Source: JAPXSY01 sp034003585 (GTDB lineage: Bacteria; Verrucomicrobiota; Kiritimatiellia; RFP12; UBA1067). Taken from it: 64,000 bases of DNA. This document shows positions 17,020-24,555 of this stretch, one piece after another. The position numbers were made by a program, and so were the translations under genes. Location of the stretch: contig JAVEYH010000001.1 of the NCBI GenBank assembly GCA_034003585.1, positions 47,602-111,601 on the forward strand. Reading direction: 5' to 3'. The stretch's first letter is position 1. Every line of letters begins with the position of its first letter. The notes under the pieces were generated by a model. It saw only the letters and a program-made list of their open reading frames with translations. It did not search any database and had not been told where the DNA came from.

Positions 17020-17143
17020 TAATTGCGTTTAAGCTACCCTTTTCTTATTTAAGGATTGCGAAAACGCTACTTACCCATATGGGCTGATAACCGGAGCAAT
17101 GTCTCTAACTCTTTGCCGCGCAATACCTTGTCTCGTCATGACA
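17020..17143. promoter_or_regulatory. AT-rich upstream region with candidate activator sites
   Basis: The gap 16954-17184 holds an AT-rich island. Seen in it are two related words AATTGCGTTTAAGC (17021) and GATTGCGAAAACGC (17054) 33 nt apart, a perfect palindrome CCCATATGGG (17074-17083), and TGTC-N7-GACA (17129-17143). These lie 15-140 nt upstream of the -24 box, where sigma54 enhancer sites are expected. Which of them binds the activator is unknown. Confidence 0.4.
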
Positions 17144-17158
17144 GGCATGGATTCTTTT

Positions 17159-17172
17159 GGCATATGTTGTGC
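17159..17172 (+). promoter_or_regulatory. Sigma54 (-24/-12) promoter of the ORP-type operon
   Basis: TTTTGGCATATGTTGTGCTT contains GG (17159-17160) and GC (17171-17172) separated by exactly 10 nt, as required for sigma54 RNA polymerase. The -24 part (TTGGCA) is near consensus; the -12 part is GTGC instead of TTGC. It lies 12 nt before the first gene's ATG and just after the sigma54 activator gene. Confidence 0.7.
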
Positions 17173-17184
17173 TTAATTGAACAC

Positions 17185-17592
17185 ATGAAAACCGCATTTG
17201 CAGTTTGGCGGCAGCGCATCGCTCCGGTCTTTGACACGGCGCCGCAGATCCGGCTGGTGGATTCGACGGAAAAACGAATTACCGCGGAAACGGACTATCT
17301 GGTGGACTCCGATTTGTCGCGCCGGATCGCCTGGCTGACGGCGCATGACGTCCAGGCCGTGGTCTGCGGCGCGATCACGCGTCCGTGGCAGGAACGGCTG
17401 GAGGCTGCGGGATTCAAGGTGTTTCCGTTTGTGGCGGGCGAAGTGCGGGAGGTGGTGCAGGCATGGCTGAGCGGCGCGTTGCGCGGTTCGGCGTTCACCA
17501 TGCCGGGGTGCTGCGGTCGGCGGCGCATGCGCTGTGGGTGCGGAGGCGGGGGCTGCGGGCAGCAGGGTGCCGGCCGGGGCCGAGCGAGATGA
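17185..17592 (+). CDS. NifX/NifB-type (dinitrogenase Fe-Mo cofactor) protein with Cys-rich tail
   Basis: A 135-residue protein starting MKTAFAVWRQRIAPVFD, the opening strand of the NifX/NafY/ORP fold (compare MKIAFSTAG in the gene at 18235). The core includes VQAVVCGAITRPWQERLEAAGFKVFPF. The last 30 residues are Cys/Gly-rich (MPGCCGRRRMRCGCGGGGCG), which suggests bound metal. NifX-like proteins carry metal-sulfur cofactors or precursors. The ATG at 17185 is the first after the sigma54 promoter, making this the lead gene of the operon. An upstream in-frame ATG would lie before the promoter. The fold call is solid; the cargo is unknown. Confidence 0.7.
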   Translation: MKTAFAVWRQRIAPVFDTAPQIRLVDSTEKRITAETDYLVDSDLSRRIAWLTAHDVQAVVCGAITRPWQERLEAAGFKVFPFVAGEVREVVQAWLSGALRGSAFTMPGCCGRRRMRCGCGGGGCGQQGAGRGRAR

Positions 17593-17718
17593 CAGAGACG
17601 ATTTTTTTTTTGGCGGGGGCGCCGGTGCGGGAGAGACTCCGGGACAACTCATCGGTCCGCACGGCGTCCCCGCCGCCTGAAACGATTGCCCGGAGCAAAC
17701 AGGAAAAGGAGGCAGGAC

Positions 17719-18075
17719 ATGCCTGGTGGAAACGGAACAGGTCCCCTTGGAGCGGGACCGATGACGGGGCGCGCAGCCGGAACCTGCGCGGGGTACGGCA
17801 CGCCCGGATACATGAATCCGGCGGGCGGGCGCTTCGGCGGAGGCTTCGGCCGCGGCCGGGGCGGTTGGGGAGGCGGCGGTTTCGGCCGCGGTTTCCGGAA
17901 CCTGTTTTTTGCCACGGGTCTTCCCGGCTGGGCGCGCTTCGGCGGCTTGGCCGCGGCCGGAGCCGCGGATGAGAAACAGGCACTGGCGGAGCAAGCCAAC
18001 GCGCTCCGCGCGCAACTGGACGGGATCCAGAAGCGGCTGGAGCAGTTGGGGGGCGGTTCCAAGACGGAAGGGTGA
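17719..18075 (+). CDS. DUF5320 glycine-rich protein
   Basis: A 118-residue protein. The N-terminus MPGGNGTGPLGAGPMTGRAAG with CAGYGTPGY is the signature of DUF5320, a family often found beside NifX-like and Mrp-like genes in anaerobes. A Gly/Arg/Phe-rich middle (residues 38-62) is followed by a C-terminal helix (ADEKQALAEQANALRAQLDG) likely to form a coiled coil. The function is not known. The ATG at 17719 follows a strong AAAGGAGG. It lies 126 nt after the preceding gene, a gap that contains a run of ten T residues (17602-17611). Confidence 0.8.
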   Translation: MPGGNGTGPLGAGPMTGRAAGTCAGYGTPGYMNPAGGRFGGGFGRGRGGWGGGGFGRGFRNLFFATGLPGWARFGGLAAAGAADEKQALAEQANALRAQLDGIQKRLEQLGGGSKTEG

Positions 18076-18234
18076 CCGGCCGTCGCAAGGGGGGAGGGTG
18101 GCGTGTGGGTGGAGGAAGCGGCGGATTGACGGGGAGCGGGCGTGTTGCCGGCATCCCCCCTCGGACCCTTCCGGTTTCCCACACGTATCCTCCTTCCCTT
18201 GCGCATTTTGGAACAACGAGAGGAGAGCACAGAC

Positions 18235-18597
18235 ATGAAAATTGCATTTTCAACAGCGGGGAATGACTTGAACGCGCCTCTGGACACGCGTTTCGGAAGG
18301 GCCGCGAGATTTCTGATTGTCGATTCGGAGACCGACGCCTTCACGGTGATCGACAACGCGCAGAACCTCCAGGCCGCCCAGGGCGCGGGGATCCAGTCGG
18401 CGCAGAACGTCGCGGCATCGGGCGCACAGGCGCTGGTTTCGGGACATTGCGGTCCCAAGGCGTTCCGCGTGCTGTCTGCGGCCGGGATCAAGGCGTACAC
18501 GTCCTCCGCGGCGACCGTCAAGGACGCGCTGGCGCAGTTTCGGGCCGGGGAATTGGCCGAACTGAAATCAGCGGATGTGGAAGGGCACTGGGCGTAA
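18235..18597 (+). CDS. NifX-like protein, orange-protein (ORP) type
   Basis: A 120-residue single-domain protein: MKIAFSTAGNDLNAPLDTRFG, RFLIVDSETD, NVAASGAQALVSGHCGPKAF. This is the ribonuclease-H-like fold shared by NifX, NafY, the C-terminus of NifB and the orange protein ORP, which in Desulfovibrio binds a mixed Mo-Cu sulfide cluster. The GHCGPKAF loop is the conserved GxxGP segment. Strong ribosome site (GAGAGGAGAGC) before the ATG. Of the three NifX-like proteins in this region it is the closest to ORP by length and motif. The metal it holds here is not known. Confidence 0.85.
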   Translation: MKIAFSTAGNDLNAPLDTRFGRAARFLIVDSETDAFTVIDNAQNLQAAQGAGIQSAQNVAASGAQALVSGHCGPKAFRVLSAAGIKAYTSSAATVKDALAQFRAGELAELKSADVEGHWA

Positions 18598-18602
18598 TCC
18601 GG

Positions 18603-19481
18603 ATGAATACCTGTCTCGACTGCCTGCCCTGCATTTTCCGTCAGACGCTGGACGCGGTTCGCCGCGTCTCCGCCGACACCGCTGTTCATGAACGCGTGGT
18701 GAAGCAGGTCGCGGAGTGGATCCGGGTCGCCGACCTCAGCGAGTCGCCGCCGGTCATGGCGCAGCGTCTGCACCGCTATCTGCGCGGCCTGACCGGGATT
18801 GACGATCCGTATGCCGAGGCCAAGGCGCGTGACAACGCTTTGGCGTTGAGCCTGCTGCCGGAACTGCGCGAGAGGGTGGACGCATCGACTGACCCCTTTA
18901 CCTTGGCTGTGCGGTTGGCCATCGCCGGCAACCTGATCGATCTCGGGCCGAAGAGCGACCTCACCTCCGAAGAAGTGGCGGCAGCCATCAGAAATGTTGA
19001 AAAGGCGCCCTTCTCGGGGGATGTCGCGGTTTTGCGGCGGATGGCAGATCGCGCGAAGACAATTTTATATCTGGCTGACAACGCCGGGGAGATCGTGCTG
19101 GACCGTCTTTTGATCGAGGCCTTGGGACCTGGGTGCGTGACCGTGGCGGTGCGCGGTGCGCCGGTCATCAACGACGCCACGCTGGCGGATGCGCAGACTG
19201 CGGGTCTGCACGAGCTGGTCAAGGTGATTTCCAATGGCGCGGATGTGCCGGGCACGGTGCTGTCCGAGTGCAGTGCCGAGTTCCGCGAATACTTTGAGCA
19301 GGCCGACCTGGTGATATCCAAAGGACAGGGCAACTTCGAGACCCTGAGCGAAGCGTCGCGCGACATCTGTTTTCTCTTTAAAGTGAAGTGTCCGGTGATT
19401 GCCGAGCGTGTGGATTTGACACTCGGCACACAGGCACTGGTGTGGTTGCAGGGCAAGGCTAACATGAAGGCGGATCAATGA
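18603..19481 (+). CDS. DUF89 (ARMT1-like) metal-dependent phosphatase family protein
   Basis: A 292-residue protein. The N-terminal MNTCLDCLPCIFRQTLDAV has the Cys cluster seen in bacterial and archaeal DUF89 proteins. The conserved DNAGEIVLDRLL (about residue 160), NGADVPGT and SKGQGNFETLSE mark the metal-binding phosphatase core. Members are thought to be damage-control phosphatases acting on phosphorylated metabolites; in ORP-type clusters the substrate is unknown. It starts 5 nt after the ORP gene's stop and overlaps the next gene by 4 nt, so it is co-transcribed and translationally coupled. Confidence 0.85.
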   Translation: MNTCLDCLPCIFRQTLDAVRRVSADTAVHERVVKQVAEWIRVADLSESPPVMAQRLHRYLRGLTGIDDPYAEAKARDNALALSLLPELRERVDASTDPFTLAVRLAIAGNLIDLGPKSDLTSEEVAAAIRNVEKAPFSGDVAVLRRMADRAKTILYLADNAGEIVLDRLLIEALGPGCVTVAVRGAPVINDATLADAQTAGLHELVKVISNGADVPGTVLSECSAEFREYFEQADLVISKGQGNFETLSEASRDICFLFKVKCPVIAERVDLTLGTQALVWLQGKANMKADQ

Positions 19482-20341
19482 TTCTCGCAGTGGCATCAGG
19501 CAAAGGCGGTACAGGCAAGACAACCCTCTCGGCCAATCTGGCGCGCACGCGCGGCGGGGTGACGCTGCTGGACTGCGATGTGGAGGAGCCGAACGCCCAC
19601 CTTTTTCTCAAAGGCGCGTTGGAGGGCGAGCCGGAAGAGGTATCGATCCCCGTGCCGGAGGTGGACGAGACGCGCTGTGACGGGTGCGGCGCGTGCGCCC
19701 GTTTCTGCGAGTATAAAGCCCTGGCGGTTCTGGCCAGACGTGTGCTCGTTTTTCCGGAGCTGTGCCACGGTTGCGGCGGCTGTGCGCGGGTGTGCCCGCA
19801 AGGCGCGATCCGCGAGGTGCCGAAGCGCGTGGGCGTGGTGGAAAACATGCGGGCCGGCGACGTGACGCTGGTGCAGGGACGGCTCGACGTGGGCGTGGCC
19901 ATGGCGCCGCCGCTGATCCGCGCGGTCAAGCTCCGGATTCCCGCGAAGGGAGACGCGATCCTGGACGCGCCGCCCGGCACCTCGTGTCCGGTGGTCGCCA
20001 CCTTGCGCGAGACCGATGTTGTGGTGCTGGTGACCGAACCCACGCCTTTCGGGCTGAACGATCTGCGCTTGGCTGTGGCGGTTGTGCGGGAACTGGAGAT
20101 CCCTTTCGGGGTGGTGATCAACCGCGCCGACAGCGGCGAGAATCGTGTGCTTTCGTATTGCCGCGGGGAAGGCATACCCGTGCTGGCTGAAATCCCGGAT
20201 GACCGCCGCATCGCCGAAGCGTACTCACGGGGTGAACTCATGACGGACGCGCTGCCGGAGTACCGCGGGCTTTTCACGAGTTTGTATGAGGCGATCACCG
20301 AACATCATGCGAAGGCCTGGAAGCAAAGGAAGACGCGATGA
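19478..20341 (+). CDS. MinD/Mrp-type ATPase with inserted 2x[4Fe-4S] ferredoxin domain (copy 1)
   Basis: A 287-residue P-loop ATPase. The deviant Walker A is SGKGGTGKTT (residues 7-16). A ferredoxin domain is inserted after about residue 60 with CDGCGACARFC and CHGCGGCARVC, enough for two [4Fe-4S] clusters. The switch segment is LDAPPGTSCPVV and the base-contacting part VINRADSGEN. Such ATPases occur in pairs in ORP clusters (for example in Desulfovibrio) and probably drive cluster transfer or partner release. Overlaps both neighbours by 4 nt. A paralogue is at 21300. Confidence 0.9.
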   Translation: MILAVASGKGGTGKTTLSANLARTRGGVTLLDCDVEEPNAHLFLKGALEGEPEEVSIPVPEVDETRCDGCGACARFCEYKALAVLARRVLVFPELCHGCGGCARVCPQGAIREVPKRVGVVENMRAGDVTLVQGRLDVGVAMAPPLIRAVKLRIPAKGDAILDAPPGTSCPVVATLRETDVVVLVTEPTPFGLNDLRLAVAVVRELEIPFGVVINRADSGENRVLSYCRGEGIPVLAEIPDDRRIAEAYSRGELMTDALPEYRGLFTSLYEAITEHHAKAWKQRKTR

Positions 20342-21294
20342 GCGGACAGGCATATCGCCATCTGTACGGGCCCGTGCCCTCGCGCCGTCTGGGGTGGTCC
20401 TTGGGCGTGGACCTGGTGCCGTTTAAGATCTGCTCATATGACTGCGTGTATTGCCAATTGGGGCGCACCACGGACAAGACGATGGAACGCAAACCGTATA
20501 TCCCGGCGGATGAGGTTTTGTCCGAGTTGGCGCGCAAGCTCAAGGAGCCGGACCGTCCGGACTACATCACGCTGGCCGGTTCCGGCGAGCCGACATTGAA
20601 TTCAGAGATCGGCGCGATCCTCGACGGCGTAAAAAGGATGACCGACATTCCGGTCGCGGTGCTCACGAATGGCTCGCTGTTGTGGCGCGACGAGGTCAGG
20701 ATCGCATTGGCCCATGCGGATCGGGTGATCCCCTCGCTAGATGCGGGGGATGAATTTATGTTCCGGTATGTCAACCGTCCGTGCGAAGGCCTGTCTTTCG
20801 AGCGCATGGTCGAAGGGCTGCGGGAGTTTGCGCATTCTTTCCGAGGCGAGGTGTGGCTGGAGGTGATGCTGCTGGCTGGCGTGACCGGACTGCCCGCGGA
20901 AGTCAGGAAGATCGCGGATTGTGCCGGCCGGTGCGGCCTGTCAACGGTGCAGTTGAACACGGTGGTGCGCCCGCCCGCGGAGGATTTCGCCTGCCCATTG
21001 GAAAACGCCCAACTGCAAGAGTTTGCCGGATACTTCGAGGGGCAGGTTGAAATAATCTGCGAAAGAGAGCCGGACAAGGGAAAGGGCGCGCCCGCCGGCG
21101 TCGTCAAGGACAGCGAGATTCTCGGGCTGCTTGGCCGGAGACCGTGCACGGTGCGGGGAATCGCCGCCGGGCTGGCGCTGTTGCCGAATGAGGTGCTGAA
21201 ACGTCTCCAGCCGCTCGCGTCGCAGGGCAAAGTGCGGTCGGTCAGGAAAGACAACACCCTGTTTTACGAAACGGTACGGGACAGAGAAAGTTGA
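20338..21294 (+). CDS. Radical SAM protein (COG0731-like) with C-terminal winged helix
   Basis: A 318-residue protein. The [4Fe-4S] motif is CSYDCVYC (Cys32, Cys36, Cys39) and the SAM-contact GSGEPTLNS follows at about residue 82. The remaining barrel (VIPSLDAGDEFMFRYVNRP, LNTVVRPPAED) resembles the COG0731 group, whose characterised relatives include wyosine-synthesis enzymes. The last 60 residues (SEILGLLGRRPCTVRGIAAGL to KVRSVRKDNTLFYE) form a winged-helix module. It sits between two ferredoxin-ATPases, with 4-nt overlap on the left, so it probably acts in the same pathway. The substrate is unknown. Confidence 0.88.
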   Translation: MSGQAYRHLYGPVPSRRLGWSLGVDLVPFKICSYDCVYCQLGRTTDKTMERKPYIPADEVLSELARKLKEPDRPDYITLAGSGEPTLNSEIGAILDGVKRMTDIPVAVLTNGSLLWRDEVRIALAHADRVIPSLDAGDEFMFRYVNRPCEGLSFERMVEGLREFAHSFRGEVWLEVMLLAGVTGLPAEVRKIADCAGRCGLSTVQLNTVVRPPAEDFACPLENAQLQEFAGYFEGQVEIICEREPDKGKGAPAGVVKDSEILGLLGRRPCTVRGIAAGLALLPNEVLKRLQPLASQGKVRSVRKDNTLFYETVRDRES

Positions 21295-21299
21295 ACAAC

Positions 21300-22187
21300 A
21301 TGGGAACGGTGATTCAGGAATGGGTGGTGATCAGCGGCAAGGGCGGCACGGGCAAGACGAGCGTGACCGCATCGTTTGCCGCGCTGGCGGCTGGCCGGGC
21401 GGTGCTCGCGGACTGCGATGTGGACGCGGCGGATCTGCATCTGGTGATGACGCCGGAAGTCATGGAGCGTCATGCGTTCACGAGCGGCCGTGAGGCCGTG
21501 ATCAAAAAAGACGAGTGCACCGGTTGCGGCCTCTGCGCCGGGCTTTGCCGTTTCGACGCGCCGCGTTATGTGAAGCGTCCGTTCGGCAAATCGTATTACG
21601 GGATCGACCCCGTGGCGTGCGAAGGCTGCGGGGTGTGCGTGCGCTTCTGTCCGGCCAACGCGATCGAGTTTCCGGAGCGGCTCTGCGGCGAATGGATGCG
21701 ATCCGAAACGCATTGCGGGCCGATGGTTCACGCATGTCTGCACGCGGCCGCCGAGAATTCCGGAAAACTGGTCGCCACGGTGCGGCGTGAGGCGCGCCGC
21801 TTGGCAGAAGAGAGGGGAAAGGAGTTGATCCTCACCGACGGCCCGCCCGGCATCGGCTGCCCCGTGATCGCTTCGGTCACCGGGGCCTCTTCCGTTCTGG
21901 CCGTGACCGAACCGACGGTTTCGGGTGAGCATGATTTGGAGCGCGTGTTGAAACTGGCGCGTCATTTCGAGATCCCCGTGTCGGTCTGCGTGAACAAGTG
22001 GGACATCAATCCTGAGGTGACGGAGAGAATGGAACGCAAAGCGGAGAGCCTCGGCGCGGTCTGCGTCGGCCGCATCCGCTACGACCCGGCCGTGACCGCC
22101 GCCCAGATTCAGCAGAAAGCGGTGGTGGAACTGGAGTCAAAGGCCGGGGATGACATCCGCCGGATCTGGGAACGGATGGGATTGTGA
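21300..22187 (+). CDS. MinD/Mrp-type ATPase with inserted 2x[4Fe-4S] ferredoxin domain (copy 2)
   Basis: A 295-residue paralogue of the gene at 19478. Walker A is SGKGGTGKTS (12-21). The ferredoxin insert has CTGCGLCAGLC and CEGCGVCVRFC. The segment TDGPPGIGCPVIASVTGA is the switch region. It has a longer region after the ferredoxin (ETHCGPMVHACLHAAAENSG) not present in copy 1. The ATG at 21300 lies 9 nt after GAGAAAG; a TTG three codons earlier is possible. The two copies probably form a heterodimer, as expected for paired ATPases of this family. After it comes a 239-nt gap with a repeat element, so the operon may be interrupted here. Confidence 0.9.
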   Translation: MGTVIQEWVVISGKGGTGKTSVTASFAALAAGRAVLADCDVDAADLHLVMTPEVMERHAFTSGREAVIKKDECTGCGLCAGLCRFDAPRYVKRPFGKSYYGIDPVACEGCGVCVRFCPANAIEFPERLCGEWMRSETHCGPMVHACLHAAAENSGKLVATVRREARRLAEERGKELILTDGPPGIGCPVIASVTGASSVLAVTEPTVSGEHDLERVLKLARHFEIPVSVCVNKWDINPEVTERMERKAESLGAVCVGRIRYDPAVTAAQIQQKAVVELESKAGDDIRRIWERMGL

Positions 22188-22217
22188 TCCGCGTAATCAC
22201 AGAACAGTAGAAAAAGT

Positions 22218-22378
22218 TGTTTCTCACACAAAGCCACTACGGGCACAACGAGAGAAGTGCATTCGTGCGTTAGTTCGGGAGTTCTAAAGTTGGGAAAGTT
22301 TTCCCGCAGAGGCGCGGAGGCGCAGAGGATAACAGACTGAGCTGAATCCTTTGTGACCGTTGTGTCTTTGTGTGAGAT
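22218..22378. repeat. MITE-like element with terminal inverted repeats
   Basis: TCTCACACAAAG (22222-22233) and CTTTGTGTGAGA (22366-22377) are perfect 12-bp inverted repeats. Just inside, GGCACAACG (22242) mirrors CCGTTGTG (22358). The interior has a perfect hairpin GGGAAAGTTTTCCC (22292-22305) and a CGCAGAGGCGCGGAGGCGCAG tandem-like stretch (first 20 bases from about 22305). It has no coding capacity and interrupts the ORP-type gene run. The rest of the 22188-22426 gap shows no gene. Confidence 0.6.
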
Positions 22379-22426
22379 GAAATTGGGAAGCGGGCTATTC
22401 TTTTATTAGTAGAGAAAGGAGCAGAA

Positions 22427-22780
22427 ATGAGTACGACCAAGATCAAAATCGCGATTCCTCTGGCAGAGGGAAAGCTGTGCATGCACTTCGGACATTGCGA
22501 GCGATTCGCGCTGGTAGACGTGGATTTGGTGGAGCGCAGGATCGTCGGGCGCGACGACCCGGTGCCGCCGCCGCATGAGCCGGGCGTGTTGCCGCGCTGG
22601 CTGGCGGAGCAGGGCGTGGAGATGATTCTGGCGGGCGGCATGGGACAGCGGGCCCAGGCCCTTTTCGGCGAGCAGAACATCCGCGTGACGGTCGGGCTGG
22701 AGCCGGACACCCCGGAGAATCTGGTGGCCCAGTATCTGGGCGGCGCATTGAAACCGGGTGCGAATGCCTGCGATCACTGA
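22427..22780 (+). CDS. NifX-like (dinitrogenase Fe-Mo cofactor family) protein
   Basis: A 117-residue third member of the NifX/ORP fold in this region: IKIAIPLAEGKLCMHFGHCERFALVDVD, then EQGVEMILAGGMGQRAQALFG. The CMHFGHC pair of cysteines and histidines (residues about 18-24) is a plausible metal site; FGHCE is common in such proteins next to Mrp ATPases. Preceded by GAAAGGAGCAG. It overlaps the next gene by 17-23 nt, which implies coupling. The bound cofactor is not known. Confidence 0.85.
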   Translation: MSTTKIKIAIPLAEGKLCMHFGHCERFALVDVDLVERRIVGRDDPVPPPHEPGVLPRWLAEQGVEMILAGGMGQRAQALFGEQNIRVTVGLEPDTPENLVAQYLGGALKPGANACDH

Positions 22781-23609
22781 AAGCAGCGGAGTTGCGATTA
22801 CCGTTCTGGCGGACAACCATGCCGCCTACGGTCTGGACGCGGAACACGGTTTTTCCCTCTGGGTCGAAACCGAGGGCCAGAAGATCCTCTTTGACACGGG
22901 ACAGGGCGAGGCCATGCCGCGCAACGCGGAGGCGCTGGGCATCGATATCGGCGCGGCGGACCGGATCCTGCTGAGCCACGGGCATTTTGACCACACCGGG
23001 AATGTGCCGTACGCGCTGGAACGCGCGAAACGGGCTTCTCTTCTGCTGCACCCCGATGCGTTGATTGACCGGTACAGCATTCACGCCGCACCGAAACCGA
23101 TCGGGATGCCGGAAAAATCGCGTGCGGCCGTGTACGCCTCGGCGGGCACGCGCTGCCAATGGGTCCGGCGGCCGCGCGCGGTGTCCGCAGGGGTCTGGAT
23201 CACCGGGCCCGTGCCGCGCGTCACGGATTTCGAGGACACCGGCGGACCTTTCTTTCTGGACCCCGCCGGGACTCTTTCGGACCCGATTCCGGATGATCTC
23301 TCCCTGTGCGTCCATACGGCTGGTGGGTGGGTGGTGTGTTTGGGATGCTGTCATGCCGGGGTCGTCAACACGCTGCGCCACCTTGCACAGGAATTCGGCG
23401 GTTCCCGAATTCTGGCGGTGATCGGCGGGATGCACCTCTGCCATGCGGACGCCGGAAGATTGGAGCGGACAGCCGCCGCGCTGAAGGAGTATGATGTGCC
23501 ATATCTGTACCCGTGCCATTGCACGGGCGAGGCGGCGACGGAGTTTTTGCGGCGGCACCTGCCCGCAAACGTGCAGTCCGGTTTTGCGGGCATGAAGGTT
23601 GCTTTTTAG
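22764..23609 (+). CDS. Metallo-beta-lactamase fold hydrolase
   Basis: A 281-residue MBL-fold protein. The zinc motif is SHGHFDHTG (about residues 71-79), preceded by ILFDTGQGE. Later ligands appear in CLGCCHAGVVNTLRH and VIGGMHLCHAD, and CHCTGEAATEF near the end. This combination matches the group annotated as dihydropterin-ribofuranosyl-aminobenzene phosphate synthase-like (COG1237), often next to NifX-like genes in anaerobes. The GTG at 22758 is an alternative start two codons earlier. The reaction is unknown. Confidence 0.85.
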   Translation: MPAITESSGVAITVLADNHAAYGLDAEHGFSLWVETEGQKILFDTGQGEAMPRNAEALGIDIGAADRILLSHGHFDHTGNVPYALERAKRASLLLHPDALIDRYSIHAAPKPIGMPEKSRAAVYASAGTRCQWVRRPRAVSAGVWITGPVPRVTDFEDTGGPFFLDPAGTLSDPIPDDLSLCVHTAGGWVVCLGCCHAGVVNTLRHLAQEFGGSRILAVIGGMHLCHADAGRLERTAAALKEYDVPYLYPCHCTGEAATEFLRRHLPANVQSGFAGMKVAF

Positions 23610-23624
23610 GAGCGGAACGGAACG

Positions 23625-23978
23625 ATGCGGGAGACAGCGGAGACGTATCACCGCCAACGGCGCGGCAATTGCGCGCAGGCGGTGGCGCATGCGTGGGAAA
23701 ACAAGGTTGGCGATCCAGGAAAGACGGCTGGGCGCTTTGCGGGATGCGGGGGCGGCCGCGCGCCGGGGGGCTTGTGCGGCGCGTTGTACGCCAGTTGCAC
23801 GCTGGCGGGAACGGCGGCGGCCGATGCGATCAAGACCGCATTCGCGGAGCGTTCCGGCGGACACCACACATGCAGGGCGGTGCGCGCCACGCATTCCCTG
23901 ACGTGCAACGAGTGTGTGGGGCTTGCCGCCGCGTTGCTGGAAGAGCGGTTGAGGCCGGAGGGTGGGCATGGCGGATGA
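23625..23978 (+). CDS. C_GCAxxG_C_C family protein
   Basis: A 117-residue small Cys-rich protein. It shows the spaced cysteines of the C_GCAxxG_C_C family: NCAQAVAHAW, RFAGCGGGRAPGGLCGALYASC, HHTCRAVRA and LTCNECVGLAA. The canonical GCAxxG appears here as GCGGGRAPGG, slightly altered. The family is found in anaerobes and is thought to bind a metal cluster; no function is established. It starts 15 nt after the MBL gene and overlaps the next small ORF by 11 nt. Confidence 0.75.
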   Translation: MRETAETYHRQRRGNCAQAVAHAWENKVGDPGKTAGRFAGCGGGRAPGGLCGALYASCTLAGTAAADAIKTAFAERSGGHHTCRAVRATHSLTCNECVGLAAALLEERLRPEGGHGG

Positions 23979-24216
23979 CACGGTTGTTTTTCACGTGATG
24001 GGTATCGTGCGGCTGCTCGGACGCGACGCGGACAGGTTCGACGGCGCGCCGTTGCTGGACAGCAAGCCGTGCATACCGCGCTTTGACCCCGTGCAGACGG
24101 AACGCAACGGCTGGCAGGACGAGGTGGGTGGCGCCGAGGCGGCGCTGCGGAGCGTCAGGAACGACCGCAAACAAAAAGGAGTCCAACATGAGTATTTTGA
24201 TCGTGTTCAACCGTGA
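23968..24216 (+). pseudogene. TrmO/TsaA-like fragment (C-terminal part only)
   Basis: An 82-residue frame. GIVRLLGRDADRFDG and APLLDSKPCIPRFDP resemble the C-terminal part of TrmO (TsaA/YaeB) proteins, where a Val-x-Leu-Leu strand is followed by DGTPLLDIKPY-x-P-x-FD. The N-terminal half, with the SAM-binding barrel, is missing and its place is taken by the preceding gene. The frame overlaps the DsrE gene by 29 nt at its 3' end. It may be a decayed gene, or a small protein re-using this fold. RRBS is weak. I rate the family match as moderate. Confidence 0.5.
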
Positions 24217-24544
24217 GCCCTACGATTCGACGGACGTGACCTGGAATGGCCTTCGCTTGGCCGGCAAGCTGAAAGAAGGCGGGCAGGACGTGCGGATTTT
24301 CTTGATGAACGATGCGGTCGACTTGGCGCGCGACGTATGCCGCCCGCCCGAAGGCTATGATCAAGATCTGACGGCGATGCTGAAAGGGTTGATCGGCCGC
24401 TGTGTGCCGGTCAAAGTGTGCGGCACCTGCATGGCCCGCTGCGGCCTTCACAGAAACGTTCCGTATTTCGACGGCGCGGAAAAGGCGACGATGGCGGACT
24501 TGGCGGGCTGGGTTGCGGAGTGCGACAAAGTGCTGACCTTTTGA
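24188..24544 (+). CDS. DsrE/DsrF-like sulfur-relay protein
   Basis: A 118-residue DsrE-fold protein: MSILIVFNREPYDSTDVTWNG, GGQDVRIFLMNDAVDLAR. Three cysteines and a histidine lie in VKVCGTCMARCGLH (about residues 77-90); the middle one sits where DsrE-type proteins carry their persulfide cysteine. Such proteins pass sulfane sulfur in the cytoplasm, so it could provide sulfide for cofactor assembly in this cluster. The ATG at 24188 follows AAAAGGAGTCC, a strong site; an upstream in-frame ATG overlaps the previous frame and lacks one. Confidence 0.85.
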   Translation: MSILIVFNREPYDSTDVTWNGLRLAGKLKEGGQDVRIFLMNDAVDLARDVCRPPEGYDQDLTAMLKGLIGRCVPVKVCGTCMARCGLHRNVPYFDGAEKATMADLAGWVAECDKVLTF

Positions 24545-24555
24545 AAGGATAGGAC

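Noticed and set aside
17589..17972. A frame starting at ATGA after the first NifX gene and crossing a run of ten T
   Set aside because: It runs through the DUF5320 gene in another frame, and its protein has no family or ribosome site; the T-run is kept only as an observation.
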